Part shown: positions 1 to 8,691 of the stretch, in pieces | How positions within the stretch are numbered: position 1 is the stretch's first letter | How the letters are laid out: the number at the start of each line of letters is the position of its first letter | Source of the DNA: Halomonas campaniensis | GTDB taxonomy: Bacteria; Pseudomonadota; Gammaproteobacteria; Pseudomonadales; Halomonadaceae | Assembly: GCF_002211105.1 (NCBI RefSeq) | Contig: NZ_JPUA01000011.1 | Coordinates: 33,392-87,190, forward strand | Direction of reading: 5' to 3' | DNA length: 53,799 nucleotides | Notes under the pieces: model-generated | Told to the model about the DNA's origin: nothing | Seen by the model: only the letters and a program-made list of their open reading frames with translations | The model's database searches: none | Made by a program: the position numbers and the translations under genes

Positions 1-774
1 CAACCTACCACTCCTCAGATCGTCTTCCACCAATAGCCGCGGCGCGATGGCGATACCCAGGCCCGCCACTGCCGCTTCCATCAAGTAGTAAAGGTGCTCA
101 AATCCCTGGCCTTTGCTTAACGCCCCTTCAAGCTGAGCGAGTTCAAGCCCATGAGCGTTGGCCCACTGCGGCCATGCCTGGGGGCGGGAAGCGGTGTACA
201 GCAGCTTGTTGGCAAATAGTGTTTCTGGCTTGGTGGCGTGGATGTGGGCCATCAACTGGGGACTTACTACCGCGCAGATCTGTTCCGGCATTAGCTCGAA
301 TACCTCTACGTCTGCAGGCCAGGGTGGTTCGGAAAATGCCAGGGTAGCGCTGGCGTCGCTCTGTATGCCGGGTTGCTCAGTTTCGCTGACGACCACTTTC
401 AGTTTCAGCTCTGGCAGTTCGCGGTGCAGGCGATCAAGACGGGGAATCAGCCAGCGCGCCAGCAGGCTGCCGGGGCAGGCGAGGGTGAAGGGCGCCTCCT
501 CCATATCACGCTTGAGCGCGGCGCAACTATCCTTGAGGCGGGCGAACGCCTCACCCACTCCGTTTTGAAGCTTCTCACCATGCGGCGTAAGCGCAATGCC
601 TCGGCCCGCTTTGGCAAAAAGCGCCACGCCAAAATGGTCATCCAAGCTCTTTAGTTGGCGGCTAACAGCGCCGTGAGTAACGCTTAGCTCCTCGGCAGCG
701 GCAGTCACGCTACCCAACCGGGCGGTGGCTTCAAAGGCGCGCAAGGCGCTAAGCGGTGGCATGCTGTTTTGCAT
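1..774 (-). CDS. trpI: TrpI-type LysR regulator of trpBA (partial)
   Basis: Reading from 774 toward position 1 gives an open frame of 258 codons that leaves the window, so the last roughly 40 residues of a normal LysR protein are missing. The N-terminus (MQNSMPPLSALRAFEATARL, then VTHGAVSRQLKSLD) is a LysR winged helix-turn-helix, and the start of the effector domain (CPGSLLARWLIPRLD) closely resembles Pseudomonas TrpI as I remember it. TrpI activates trpBA in response to indoleglycerol phosphate, and the divergent trpBA genes here fit that role. An ATG at 774 has a GGAG about 10 bases upstream; a second ATG at 762 is possible. The function comes from family knowledge plus context. Confidence 0.85.
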   Translation of the reverse strand, partial: MQNSMPPLSALRAFEATARLGSVTAAAEELSVTHGAVSRQLKSLDDHFGVALFAKAGRGIALTPHGEKLQNGVGEAFARLKDSCAALKRDMEEAPFTLACPGSLLARWLIPRLDRLHRELPELKLKVVVSETEQPGIQSDASATLAFSEPPWPADVEVFELMPEQICAVVSPQLMAHIHATKPETLFANKLLYTASRPQAWPQWANAHGLELAQLEGALSKGQGFEHLYYLMEAAVAGLGIAIAPRLLVEDDLRSGRL

Positions 775-780
775 TAATAC

Positions 781-795
781 GTGACTCCAGCTCAC
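781..795. promoter_or_regulatory. LysR-type operator between trpI and trpB
   Basis: GTGACTCCAGCTCAC is an inverted repeat with GTGA/TCAC arms and contains the T-N11-A core (T782, A794) typical of LysR-family sites. It lies 7 bases upstream of the trpI start and about 85 bases before trpB, so it could serve both autorepression and trpBA activation. The palindrome is seen directly; binding is inferred. Confidence 0.5.
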
Positions 796-880
796 ATGTT
801 GATGACATCTTATCGATTTTTATCTCGGTCTGCTTGCGCTACTTTCATTGCATTGTTTGATAACGCATTCAGAGGTCGTG

Positions 881-2110
881 ATGAATCAACCTGTAGACGT
901 ATCCAAGAGCCTGCCCGACGCCAACGGATTATTTGGCAGCTTTGGCGGCCGCTTTGTTGCTGAAACGCTGATGCCGCTGATTCTAGAGCTGCAAGATGAA
1001 TACGCCATCGCTAAGAACGACCCCGAATTCCAGCGCCAGCTGGCCTATTTTCAAGGGGACTACGTTGGACGGCCCAGCCCGCTCTACTTCGCCGAACGGC
1101 TGACTGAGCACTTTGGCGGGGCGAGCATCTATTTAAAGCGTGAAGAGCTCAACCACACCGGCGCCCACAAGATTAACAACTGCATTGGCCAGGTACTGCT
1201 GGCCAAGCAGATGGGCAAGAAGCGCATCATCGCGGAAACCGGTGCGGGCATGCACGGCGTTGCCACCGCGACAGTTGCGGCCCGCTTTGGTTTGCCTTGT
1301 GTCATCTACATGGGCGCCACCGACATAGAGCGTCAGCAACCCAACGTATTCCGCATGAAGCTGTTGGGTGCGGAGGTAATCCCCGTTACCTCGGGCACCG
1401 GCACGCTCAAAGACGCCATGAACGAAGCGCTGCGCGACTGGGTAACGAACGTTGACGACACCTTCTACATCATTGGCACCGTGGCGGGGCCACACCCGTA
1501 CCCCGCGATGGTGCGTGATTTTCAGGCGGTAATCGGACACGAAACCCGCACGCAAATGCTCGAAAAGCACGGCCGCCTGCCGGATTCGCTGGTGGCCTGC
1601 ATTGGCGGTGGTTCAAACGCCATGGGGCTGTTTCACCCGTTCCTTGATGACCTTGATGTGAAGATGATTGGCGTGGAGGCGGGTGGCAAGGGCGTTAAAA
1701 GCGGCCTACATGCGGCCAGCCTGAACGGCGGCACCCCCGGTGTGCTGCACGGCAACCGCACCTATCTGCTGCAAAACGAAGATGGTCAGATTATCGACGC
1801 TCACTCGATTTCCGCCGGGCTGGACTATCCCGGAATCGGGCCTGAGCACGCATGGTTGCACGAACAGGGTCGGGTTGAGTACGTCTCTGCCACTGACGAC
1901 GAAGCGCTGGAAGCCTTCCAGGTCTGCTGCCGCCAGGAGGGCATTATTCCCGCCCTGGAGACCGCCCATGCCCTGGCCGAAGTGGGCAAGCGTGCCCCAA
2001 GCCTACCCCGCGAGCACTTGATGGTGGTCAACCTCAGCGGCCGTGGTGACAAGGACATGATGAGCGTGGCCCATCACTTGGGCGATAAATTCGGAGTGAA
2101 AAATTTATGA
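881..2110 (+). CDS. trpB: tryptophan synthase beta subunit
   Basis: This cytoplasmic PLP enzyme condenses indole with L-serine to give tryptophan and works as an alpha2-beta2 complex with TrpA. The 409-residue product has the usual length. It carries the PLP-lysine motif HTGAHKINN (Lys near residue 97), the phosphate-binding glycine stretch GGGSNA, and the typical C-terminal [10 protein letters not shown]. The ATG at 881 is chosen because GAGG lies just upstream and the protein then begins in family style; an upstream in-frame start at 848 would add an unlikely 11-residue tail. The stop overlaps the trpA start (ATGA), which indicates translational coupling. Expression is probably controlled by the divergent TrpI. 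Confidence 0.97.
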   Translation: MNQPVDVSKSLPDANGLFGSFGGRFVAETLMPLILELQDEYAIAKNDPEFQRQLAYFQGDYVGRPSPLYFAERLTEHFGGASIYLKREELNHTGAHKINNCIGQVLLAKQMGKKRIIAETGAGMHGVATATVAARFGLPCVIYMGATDIERQQPNVFRMKLLGAEVIPVTSGTGTLKDAMNEALRDWVTNVDDTFYIIGTVAGPHPYPAMVRDFQAVIGHETRTQMLEKHGRLPDSLVACIGGGSNAMGLFHPFLDDLDVKMIGVEAGGKGVKSGLHAASLNGGTPGVLHGNRTYLLQNEDGQIIDAHSISAGLDYPGIGPEHAWLHEQGRVEYVSATDDEALEAFQVCCRQEGIIPALETAHALAEVGKRAPSLPREHLMVVNLSGRGDKDMMSVAHHLGDKFGVKNL

Positions 2111-2994
2111 GCGCGATACAGGACAACGCAATGAACGATGTTATGAATCAGGCCATGAAAAACACGTCTCGTCTTGAAAGATGCTTTGCCGTACTCAAGC
2201 AGCAAAACCGCCCGGCGCTGGTTAGCTACCTGACCGCCGGCGACCCTGATGCCGACACCTCCCAACGCCTGTTGCACGGGTTGCCAAAAGCGGGGGTGGA
2301 TATCATCGAACTCGGCATGCCGTTCAGCGACCCAATGGCCGATGGCCCCGCCATTCAAAAAGCCGCGCTGCGTGCCTTGAATAAAGGCCAGACACAAGCC
2401 AAAACGCTGGAAATGGTGCGCCGTTTCCGTGAAGAAGACAGTACTACGCCCATTGTGCTGATGGGCTACTACAACCCCATTTACTGCTACGGCGTCGAGC
2501 GCTTCTTGACCGATGCCGCCAAGGCCGGAGTAGACGGCCTAATCGTGGTAGACCTGCCGCCCGAGCACGACGAGGAGCTCTGCCAGCCAGCGGCCCAACA
2601 CAGCATTGATTTTATCCGTCTGGCCACGCCGACCACCGATGCCAAACGCCTGCCCAAGGTGCTGGCGAACGCCTCTGGGTTTATCTACTACGTTTCCGTG
2701 GCAGGCGTCACCGGAGGCAGTGCACCCACGCCAGAACGGTTGGAAGACGCAGTAGCCGGGCTTCGTGAACATACTGAACTGCCTATCGCAGTGGGTTTTG
2801 GCATCCGTACCGCCGAACAAGCCGCCACCATTGGCCGCTTCAGCGATGCAGTCGTCGTCGGCTCTGCACTCGTCGACTGTATCGAAAATGCCAACACGCC
2901 TGATGAAGCCGTGGAGCGTGTGCATGGCCTGGTAAGTGAACTGGCGGAAAGCGTCAGGGCGTGCCGGGAGGTGAGTGAGCCGCAAGTTTGCTGA
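2107..2994 (+). CDS. trpA: tryptophan synthase alpha subunit
   Basis: TrpA cleaves indole-3-glycerol phosphate to indole and glyceraldehyde-3-phosphate and passes indole through a tunnel to TrpB. The 295-residue frame shows the TIM-barrel hallmarks LTAGDP, the catalytic region [20 protein letters not shown] and the phosphate-binding GFGIRT near the C-terminus. It is about 25 residues longer than usual at the N-terminus; the extra segment has several Met codons (2131, 2143, 2155). The start at 2107 has a GGAG 9-10 bases upstream, inside trpB, and gives a 4-base overlap. A start at 2155 would give a more standard length but lacks a clear Shine-Dalgarno. Confidence 0.95.
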   Translation: MSAIQDNAMNDVMNQAMKNTSRLERCFAVLKQQNRPALVSYLTAGDPDADTSQRLLHGLPKAGVDIIELGMPFSDPMADGPAIQKAALRALNKGQTQAKTLEMVRRFREEDSTTPIVLMGYYNPIYCYGVERFLTDAAKAGVDGLIVVDLPPEHDEELCQPAAQHSIDFIRLATPTTDAKRLPKVLANASGFIYYVSVAGVTGGSAPTPERLEDAVAGLREHTELPIAVGFGIRTAEQAATIGRFSDAVVVGSALVDCIENANTPDEAVERVHGLVSELAESVRACREVSEPQVC

Positions 2995-3165
2995 TAAGGG
3001 CACAGGCTTCGTCCCTTACCGATTAACACTGTTGTTGGGAAAGGTATCGCCTCTGTTGGGTATCAAAGATTGAGCCAAGCCTTCGTGAGCAGCTAATCTA
3101 AGCACTTGGGCATACAGTCTAATGCTAATGAAGGGCTTTGCTGAGATCCGAGAGAGGCGATTTTC

Positions 3166-3786
3166 ATGAACCTGACCACGCTGCTGCTGTTTATTCCGGC
3201 CTGCTTCGCTCTCAATATGGCGCCGGGGCCTAATAATCTGCTGTCACTGGCCAATGCCAAGCGCTATGGCGTTAGGGCCGCTTGTCTCGCAGGTATTGGG
3301 CGGCTGGCAGCCTTTGTTGGCATGATTACGCTGGCTGCTACCGGTTTGGCGACGCTGCTTTACACCTCTGAAAAGATTTTCCTGGTCATCAAGGTAATTG
3401 GTGGCCTCTATCTGTTATGGCTGGCGTATCAATTATGGGGTGCCGACAGCGCTGAAAGCGATGGCGGAGACACCCAGCCTAAGAGCCTGTCTGAGCTGGC
3501 GCGACAAGAGTTCCTGCTTGCCGCCGGCAACCCAAAAGCCATCCTGATTTTTACCGCATTCCTACCGCAGTTTGTGGAGCCCAGCGGCAATGTAGGGCAG
3601 CAATTTATAGTACTAGGTGCGCTGTTTTTGCTGCTGGAATGGGTAGCGATTGCCGGTTACGCCTATGCAGGCAGCTTTTTAAGCCACTGGTTTTCACGCC
3701 CCGCCATGCGTCGTTTATTCAACCGCGGCTGCGCAGGCTTATTGGCTAGCGCAGGAGTAGGGTTACTATTGTTTAAAAAAGAGTGA
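3166..3786 (+). CDS. LysE/RhtB family amino-acid exporter
   Basis: The 206-residue product is very hydrophobic with about six membrane segments, the size and profile of LysE/RhtB efflux proteins. Its first helix carries the family signature (CFALNMAPGPNNLL), and the central motif GNPKAILIFTAFLPQF is also typical. It probably exports an amino acid or derivative across the inner membrane; the substrate cannot be read from the sequence. AGAGAGG lies upstream of the ATG. It follows trpBA after about 170 bases in which I see no clear terminator, so cotranscription is uncertain. A second LysE-family gene lies at 6900-7508. Confidence 0.9.
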   Translation: MNLTTLLLFIPACFALNMAPGPNNLLSLANAKRYGVRAACLAGIGRLAAFVGMITLAATGLATLLYTSEKIFLVIKVIGGLYLLWLAYQLWGADSAESDGGDTQPKSLSELARQEFLLAAGNPKAILIFTAFLPQFVEPSGNVGQQFIVLGALFLLLEWVAIAGYAYAGSFLSHWFSRPAMRRLFNRGCAGLLASAGVGLLLFKKE

Positions 3787-3845
3787 TAGCGCTTTTGGGC
3801 TCAGGGATGAAGTGAACAAAATATTTGTATGCGAGGCGTGTTGAA

Positions 3846-4637
3846 ATGAAACCCAGAGGCACAAGCAGCGTCACTATCGCACTCGCTCAACTACCCGTAG
3901 TAAAAGGTGCAGTGGCCGAGAATCTTGAAACGCACCTTACCTATATTCAGCAAGCTGCCACGCGAAGGGCTGATGTAGTGGTGTTCCCTGAGCTTTCGCT
4001 GACCGGCTACGAGCTTGAGCTGTTAGAACAGCTAGCGATGCCGAAAGATTCAGAGGTATTCAGCACGCTTTACGATGCCGCAGCGGCGAATAATATAGTC
4101 GTGATAGCAGGCTGCCCGCTCGTTAGCGAAGGCAGAAAACCGCAGATAGGGGCCGTAATCTGCTTCCCCAACGGCGAGCGAGCGTTCTACGCAAAGCAGT
4201 ACCTGCACGAAGGGGAAGAGGTTTACTGTTCGACAGGCAATGCAAGCTATCTATTTACGGTTAATGGTACTCGAATAGCCTTGGCTATTTGTGCAGACTT
4301 CGCTAATCCTGTCCACTCAGAAGCGGCTGCCGCCCAGCAAGCAGACGTATATATCGCCAGCGCGCTGATCTCTGAAGCAGGTTACGAGACCGATGCGCAG
4401 CTACTCGCGGCCATGGCGAAACATCATCAGTTTCCAGTGCTGCTTGCAAACCACATCTCCAACACAGGCGGCTGGCAAACCTGCGGTAAAAGCGGCGGCT
4501 GGAATGCGGATGGTGAACTCGCGATCACTGCAGGCGGCACTGAAGCCTGCATTGTGATTTGCGCTATAAACGGAGGCGCACTCGACGCCTCGCTAGTGAC
4601 CAATTTACCTATCGAAGACAGCTGCCCATTGGGCTAG
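3846..4637 (+). CDS. carbon-nitrogen hydrolase (nitrilase superfamily)
   Basis: The 263-residue frame contains the Glu-Lys-Cys triad of the nitrilase superfamily: Glu in FPELSLTGYE, Lys in AKQYLHEGEE and Cys in AICADFANP. These cytoplasmic enzymes hydrolyse amides, nitriles or carbamoyl groups; the substrate is not evident. The ATG at 3846 has GAGG about 10 bases upstream; an upstream in-frame start at 3825 has no such site. It stands 59 bases downstream of the LysE exporter on the same strand, so the two may be expressed together. Confidence 0.88.
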   Translation: MKPRGTSSVTIALAQLPVVKGAVAENLETHLTYIQQAATRRADVVVFPELSLTGYELELLEQLAMPKDSEVFSTLYDAAAANNIVVIAGCPLVSEGRKPQIGAVICFPNGERAFYAKQYLHEGEEVYCSTGNASYLFTVNGTRIALAICADFANPVHSEAAAAQQADVYIASALISEAGYETDAQLLAAMAKHHQFPVLLANHISNTGGWQTCGKSGGWNADGELAITAGGTEACIVICAINGGALDASLVTNLPIEDSCPLG

Positions 4638-4647
4638 CCCGCCCGAT

Positions 4648-4994
4648 TTATGATGGGTGCACGTCAAGCGAATCCTTCGGTGCCTCGCGGCGGTCATTCA
4701 TTCCGTAGTCCCGGATGACGGAAGCGACGCGGAGCCGGTAGTCGGCAAAGATATCCTGTCGGCCCGCTGTCTGGACGGATCGGTGAGGTTCAAACGTTCG
4801 CCACTGCTTCACGGCTTTTTCGTCCCGCCAAGGGAGAGCGACAGGATTTTTCCAGGGTGCGTAAGGCTTTCGAACCGCTCTATCGATATAAAACCGTCGA
4901 TATCTTCTAAATGTTGACGCAGTGCGCTGGCAGCGTCCAGGTAGTCCTGTTTCCGATCCGAATGCGGTAGCACTTCAAATATCACGGCGATCAT
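4648..4994 (-). pseudogene. ABM-domain monooxygenase-like gene broken by a one-base frameshift
   Basis: From the ATG at 4994 the frame encodes an antibiotic-biosynthesis-monooxygenase fold ([20 protein letters not shown], then DGFISIERFESL) but stops after 62 residues at about 4809. Adding one base near 4828-4834, where CCCTTGG would be expected to read CCCTTTGG, lets the frame continue as WRDEKAVKQWRTFEPHRSVQ, FADYRLRVASVIRDYG, to a TAA at 4648. That continuation is the expected second half of the family, so the gene carries a single-base deletion or a sequencing error. It starts by ATGA overlap with the upstream NIPSNAP gene and has a GGAG 8 bases before its ATG. Confidence 0.8.
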
Positions 4995-5338
4995 AAAACA
5001 CTCCAAGGATAGATAGATTCAACGCCCAGTGTGCCGTCCACCACCTCAACGAAACTGCGCTCCTCCTTGAGAATAAACTTCTTCTCTTGAGCCATGGTGA
5101 AGTTCGCGTGACCGCCTTGGTCAGACTTCAGTCGGGCGCGGTAGGCCTCATAGGTAGCCAGGCTATCGAATGCGATTAGCCCCCAGGCAATATTATTAGT
5201 GCCCTCGTAGGGAAGAAAATAACCGATAAGGTGGCCACCGCAGCGGGGTATGATTTGCCCCCAATTCTTGGCGTACGCCTTGAAGGCGTCACGTTGGAAG
5301 GGATCAATCTCATAGCGGATAAAGCAGGTAATGCTCAT
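4991..5338 (-). CDS. NIPSNAP-family protein
   Basis: This 115-residue protein starts [22 protein letters not shown] and has the alternating strand-helix pattern of a dimeric alpha/beta barrel NIPSNAP domain. Many bacterial members are small stand-alone proteins with unassigned activities. Its stop overlaps the start of the downstream ABM gene (ATGA), so the two form a translationally coupled pair. It is divergent from the ArsR-type regulator at 5414, with a palindromic operator between them, so it is likely that regulator's target. Confidence 0.8.
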   Translation of the reverse strand: MSITCFIRYEIDPFQRDAFKAYAKNWGQIIPRCGGHLIGYFLPYEGTNNIAWGLIAFDSLATYEAYRARLKSDQGGHANFTMAQEKKFILKEERSFVEVVDGTLGVESIYPWSVL

Positions 5339-5378
5339 GGGGGTATCTCCTTTGAACGGTAGCTAGGACGATACCGCG

Positions 5379-5408
5379 TTGTCGCCCCCTGGTGGTTCGA
5401 CTAGAATC
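5379..5408 (+). promoter_or_regulatory. promoter of the ArsR-type gene, apparently leaderless
   Basis: A -35-like TTGTCG (5379-5384) and a -10-like TAGAAT (5403-5408) are separated by 18 bases. Transcription would then start at about 5414, which is the A of the ATG, predicting a leaderless mRNA; no Shine-Dalgarno is visible. The -10 box sits inside the palindrome at 5394-5413. Confidence 0.45.
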
Positions 5409-5413
5409 GAACC
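5394..5413. promoter_or_regulatory. 20-bp palindromic operator for the ArsR-type regulator
   Basis: GGTTCGA-CTAGAA-TCGAACC has perfect 7-base arms and ends immediately before the regulator's ATG. It covers the predicted -10 box, which fits autorepression and control of the divergent NIPSNAP/ABM pair. The palindrome is seen directly; binding is inferred. Confidence 0.6.
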
Positions 5414-6139
5414 ATGAGTGAAGGCCCTAACATTGTGCGCGTTGCAGCGCTTATCGGCGATAACGCCCGGGCGGAGGTTCTCTCCGCCCTGATGTCAGGT
5501 CGTGCGCTGACGGCGACCGAACTGGCGAATACGGCTGGTGTTACCAAGCAGACCATCAGTTTTCACCTTGGCAAGCTGCTGGATGCAGGGCTGATCACGG
5601 TGGAGCAGCAGGGCCGTCACCGCTATTTCCGGTTGATGGGGCCTGAGGTGACCAGTCTCCTGGAGTCGCTGATGGATCTCGCTTGCCGCAGTGAGGGGAA
5701 CCGCCTTGTTACCGGGCCACGCGATCCCGCCCTGCGCAAGGCCCGTATCTGTTACGACCACCTTGCCGGGGAGTTGGGTGTTTCAGTGTATGAGCAGATG
5801 CTGCGAACGAATATCCTTTATCAACACCCGGGAGGGCTACAGCTCACTGAGCAGGGAAGGGTGTGGTTTAATCAATTTGGCATCGATACAGACGCGCTTG
5901 CTTCTTCAAAACGCTCATTTTGTAGGGAGTGTCTCGACTGGAGCGAGCGCAGGTATCATCTAGCGGGCGCGCTCGGCAGTGCGCTGCTTACCCGAATTCA
6001 GGAGCTTGGCTGGGCGAAGCGAGAGGAGCATTCCCGCGTTATCGTATTCAGCACCCAAGGGGAAAAGTTGCTGTGGGCAATGCTCGCACCGCAGAGTGCG
6101 CCAACGGTTTCAGTCCAACAAGCCGCTGTCACCTTTTAA
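5414..6139 (+). CDS. ArsR-type winged-helix transcriptional regulator
   Basis: The N-terminal 90 residues form an ArsR winged helix (ALIGDNARAEVLSALMSGRALTATELA, then VTKQTISFHLGKLLDAGLI and a wing with GRHRYFRL). The 241-residue protein is longer than classic ArsR; the C-terminal 140 residues include a Cys in FCRECLDWSERRYHLAGALG and resemble the helical extension of ArsR-like regulators tied to NIPSNAP/ABM-type genes. No metal-binding CxC is apparent in the HTH. It is divergent from the NIPSNAP pair, with the palindrome directly before the ATG, so autoregulation is likely. Confidence 0.88.
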   Translation: MSEGPNIVRVAALIGDNARAEVLSALMSGRALTATELANTAGVTKQTISFHLGKLLDAGLITVEQQGRHRYFRLMGPEVTSLLESLMDLACRSEGNRLVTGPRDPALRKARICYDHLAGELGVSVYEQMLRTNILYQHPGGLQLTEQGRVWFNQFGIDTDALASSKRSFCRECLDWSERRYHLAGALGSALLTRIQELGWAKREEHSRVIVFSTQGEKLLWAMLAPQSAPTVSVQQAAVTF

Positions 6140-6163
6140 GATTCTATAAAACTGAGAGAAATA

Positions 6164-6484
6164 ATGGGAAAGCTCTTTTCACTGGTTGTATTGGTAGCGC
6201 TTGGCTATGCCGGTATCTACTTCTATTACGGCGTTGTCGTTGAACGAGAAGTTCAGCAGCAGTTGGATGACCGCGGCCTCTCTGCCGTTAGTGTGGATAA
6301 CATTGAGTATGGGGTGCTGGCGCCTATTAACACGATCGCGAATCTCGAAGTAACCGTCACTTATCGCGGCTCACAGGCGACGCTGGATTTGATAGTAAAG
6401 GGTCATCCCTTATTCTCTGACGAGGTAAGTGTCGAATTCGACGGGCTGCAAGCTCTGCGCTTAGGCATCGGCTTCGGCCAATAG
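6164..6484 (+). CDS. small single-pass membrane protein of unknown function
   Basis: The 106-residue product begins with one hydrophobic helix (KLFSLVVLVALGYAGIYFYYG), followed by a polar beta-rich part (VSVDNIEYGVLAPINTIANL) that probably lies in the periplasm. I do not recognise the family. GAGAGAAAT precedes the ATG, and the gene starts 24 bases after the ArsR-type regulator, so it may share its transcript. Confidence 0.7.
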   Translation: MGKLFSLVVLVALGYAGIYFYYGVVVEREVQQQLDDRGLSAVSVDNIEYGVLAPINTIANLEVTVTYRGSQATLDLIVKGHPLFSDEVSVEFDGLQALRLGIGFGQ

Positions 6485-6526
6485 GTAACGCTTCTACGTC
6501 TGAAAAAAACAACTAAGGAGCAGGCT

Positions 6527-6886
6527 ATGAACCAGCATGAAAAGCTCAACTACGTCGAGTTCGCCGCGAAAGATTTATCCGCAACAAAAGCGTTTTTCTC
6601 GGCGGCGTTTGGTTGGGAGTTTGTCGATTACGGCCCTGAATACACCGCCTTTTCCAACCAAGGGTTGGATGGTGGCTTCTACCAGGCGGATGCCTGTAAC
6701 CAAACCTCAAACGGCGGGGCATTGCTGGTTTTCTATAGTGCTGACATTGACGCAACGCTTAACAAGGTTGAGAAGAGCGGTGGTAATATCATTCGGCCCA
6801 TTTTCGAGTTTCCCGGCGGCTGCCGTTTTCACTTTCAGGAGCCCAGTGGTAACGAATTTGCGGTTTGGTCGGAGTTGCGATCCTAA
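6527..6886 (+). CDS. VOC-family (glyoxalase/bleomycin-resistance fold) protein
   Basis: The 119-residue protein shows the vicinal-oxygen-chelate pattern: KLNYVEFAAKDLSATKAFFSAAFGW at the N-terminus and FHFQEPSGNEFAVWSE at the C-terminus, as in small single-module members. Such proteins bind metals or small hydrophobic ligands, and the precise role is unknown. AAGGAG lies before the ATG. The convergent LysE gene ends 13 bases downstream. Confidence 0.85.
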   Translation: MNQHEKLNYVEFAAKDLSATKAFFSAAFGWEFVDYGPEYTAFSNQGLDGGFYQADACNQTSNGGALLVFYSADIDATLNKVEKSGGNIIRPIFEFPGGCRFHFQEPSGNEFAVWSELRS

Positions 6887-6899
6887 TCAAGCAGCTAGG

Positions 6900-7508
6900 C
6901 TAGGTAGGCGTGAGCGGTAACCACACATGCTCATATCCGATGGTAAGCGCCACGGCCACCAGCAAAGCTGCCATCAGCCAATTGAAGCCCTTAACGACGC
7001 CTGTGTTTTTAATACGGCTGCCGACCATGCTGCCAATCGCGATATAGCTACCGGGGGCGCCCGCGGCCAGCAGCGCCAACCCGAACGCCCAAACCACTAA
7101 GCTAAGCCCCTGAATGCCAGCGGCAGGAAACTGCAGTGTGGTGATGGGCAGGGTGGCCACAATGGCTTTGGGATTAAGCAACTGCATGACCAGCCCATCA
7201 CGATAACTGACTAGCCGTGGGGCGTTGTCTGGCTCGCTTATATCAATACTTGAACGGGCAATTTTGCTCGCGAGATAAACAATATAGCCGCAGCCCAAGG
7301 CACTCACTACGATGAGCGCTTCATCATCGATCCAGGCGGCACCCGCCCAACCCAATACTAATAAGTACGCCAGCATCGCAGTACCCACGCCAAGGCAAAA
7401 CCCAACCGACTGCCTGGCTTGCCCATTGATGCCAATATTCAAACCAAGCAGATTCACAGGCCCAGGCGAATACATCGCGCCTAGAGCATAGGCGACAATT
7501 CCTAACAT
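6900..7508 (-). CDS. LysE-family exporter
   Basis: This 202-residue integral membrane protein has about six hydrophobic segments, an N-terminal MYSPGPVNLL motif and the LNPKAIVATLPI motif corresponding to the GNPKA signature of LysE/RhtB exporters. GAGG lies 8 bases before the ATG. It starts 29 bases downstream of the AraC-type regulator on the same strand, so the two probably form an operon with the regulator controlling efflux. The substrate is unknown. Confidence 0.85.
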   Translation of the reverse strand: MLGIVAYALGAMYSPGPVNLLGLNIGINGQARQSVGFCLGVGTAMLAYLLVLGWAGAAWIDDEALIVVSALGCGYIVYLASKIARSSIDISEPDNAPRLVSYRDGLVMQLLNPKAIVATLPITTLQFPAAGIQGLSLVVWAFGLALLAAGAPGSYIAIGSMVGSRIKNTGVVKGFNWLMAALLVAVALTIGYEHVWLPLTPT

Positions 7509-7537
7509 GGTTAAACCTCTATGGTGGTATTTAGGTG

Positions 7538-8368
7538 TTAGCGTGCGATATCGCGCTGGTACTGATAGGGCGTCATGCCATAAATGCGCTTAAAGCGGCG
7601 ATTGAAATGGCTGAGGTCGGCAAATCCATAACGCAAAGCGACCTCCGTTAGGGAAGCGCCAAGGTCTAGCGCCGAACGAGCCGCGTTAATCCGGCAATTA
7701 ATCACATATTGGTGGGGGGTGATGCCGTAATGTTGACGGAACAGACGCAAGAAATGGTACTTGGATAGGTGTGCTGCCTGGCTGATGTCATCAAGGGAGA
7801 TATCGGCGGCCAGGTGTGCATGAACGTACTCTTTCGCCAAGCCCAGCAGCGCATCGGGCCGAGTAGTCACCTGATTGGGATGAGAAATCCCGCCGAGTTG
7901 CACGGTTCGCTCGATTACCTGATAAAGCGCATTCTCCTGATCGATACAGCTTCCAGAGTGAGAAGTGACTAAACGGGCCAGTTCCAAAATGGCATTACGT
8001 AGCCGAATGTCCTGGATAAGGGTGTTATTTGAGCGAAAGTCAGCCGTGTGCTCGTTCCCAAGAGCATCAGCAAACAGGGCATTAACCTGCTCGGGATGCG
8101 CATATACCATCAGGTAATCCAGTGAGCGCTCTCCGCCCGGTTGGCCGTCGTGAACTTCTTCTGGATTGAACAGAATAACGTTGCCCGGTGGGCTACGATG
8201 AAACTGCCCGCCGCTGAAGAAATCCTGACGTCCCGCCAGCGTGACGCCGAAGGCATACTCCTCGTGGGCATGGCGGTCGTAGCTGAAATCCTCAATCGCT
8301 GCGTGAAGCACCGTCAGCGTTGGCATGTGCTGGCTCTTGATGAATTGAAATCGGCTCGCGTTACTCAT
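7538..8368 (-). CDS. AraC-family regulator with N-terminal cupin sensor
   Basis: The C-terminal 100 residues hold two helix-turn-helix motifs typical of AraC/XylS (ISLDDISQAAHLSKYHFLRLF and LTEVALRYGFADLSHFNRRF). The N-terminal part (DRHAHEEYAFGVTLAG, FNPEEVHDGQPG) is a cupin ligand-binding domain. At 276 residues it is full length. AGGAGG lies 8 bases before the ATG. Members of this type often pair with LysE-family exporters and respond to amino acids; the adjacent LysE gene supports that here. Confidence 0.92.
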   Translation of the reverse strand: MSNASRFQFIKSQHMPTLTVLHAAIEDFSYDRHAHEEYAFGVTLAGRQDFFSGGQFHRSPPGNVILFNPEEVHDGQPGGERSLDYLMVYAHPEQVNALFADALGNEHTADFRSNNTLIQDIRLRNAILELARLVTSHSGSCIDQENALYQVIERTVQLGGISHPNQVTTRPDALLGLAKEYVHAHLAADISLDDISQAAHLSKYHFLRLFRQHYGITPHQYVINCRINAARSALDLGASLTEVALRYGFADLSHFNRRFKRIYGMTPYQYQRDIAR

Positions 8369-8454
8369 GCCGCCCCTCCTGATTGGTCACACCACTAGCT
8401 TATGCCAGCACCGGTTCTGAATGCTTGTACATAATTGCTAATCGGCAGTGACAG

Positions 8455-8622
8455 CTACCAGGGAAGCGTTTTTATACCGGTGACTGCTTGCGTGACAGTA
8501 CCAGCCAACATGGCGGGCGACATCAAAAGCAGCATGAGCGCATGCTCGCGCCGCTGATAGCCGCGGGAGTGATCTTGGTGAAGAACGTGAAGGTAATGGT
8601 TGTTGATGTCAGTCGCTTTCAA
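8455..8622 (-). pseudogene. N-terminal stub of an ABC-transporter permease
   Basis: A TTG start at 8622 lies 6 bases after a perfect AGGAGG (8629-8634), about 70 bases downstream of the binding-protein gene. The 55-residue product contains YQRREHALMLLLMSPAML, which looks like the cytoplasmic lead-in and first transmembrane helix of a polyamine-type permease, then ends at a TAG with no further membrane segments. I read this as a permease gene deleted after its first helix. It could instead be a true small protein, but the strong translation start and position favour operon decay. Confidence 0.5.
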
Positions 8623-8691
8623 AGGATACCTCCTAGCGGGAAATCGACAAGCGTTGCCGTAACCCACAGGTGGGCCACGGCAATGACCCAC

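Noticed and set aside
848..880. Upstream start for trpB
   Set aside because: It would add residues not seen in the family, and the ATG at 881 has the better ribosome-binding site.
4657..4917. Open frame of 86 codons on the plus strand
   Set aside because: It is antisense to the frameshifted ABM gene, whose repaired protein explains the sequence much better.
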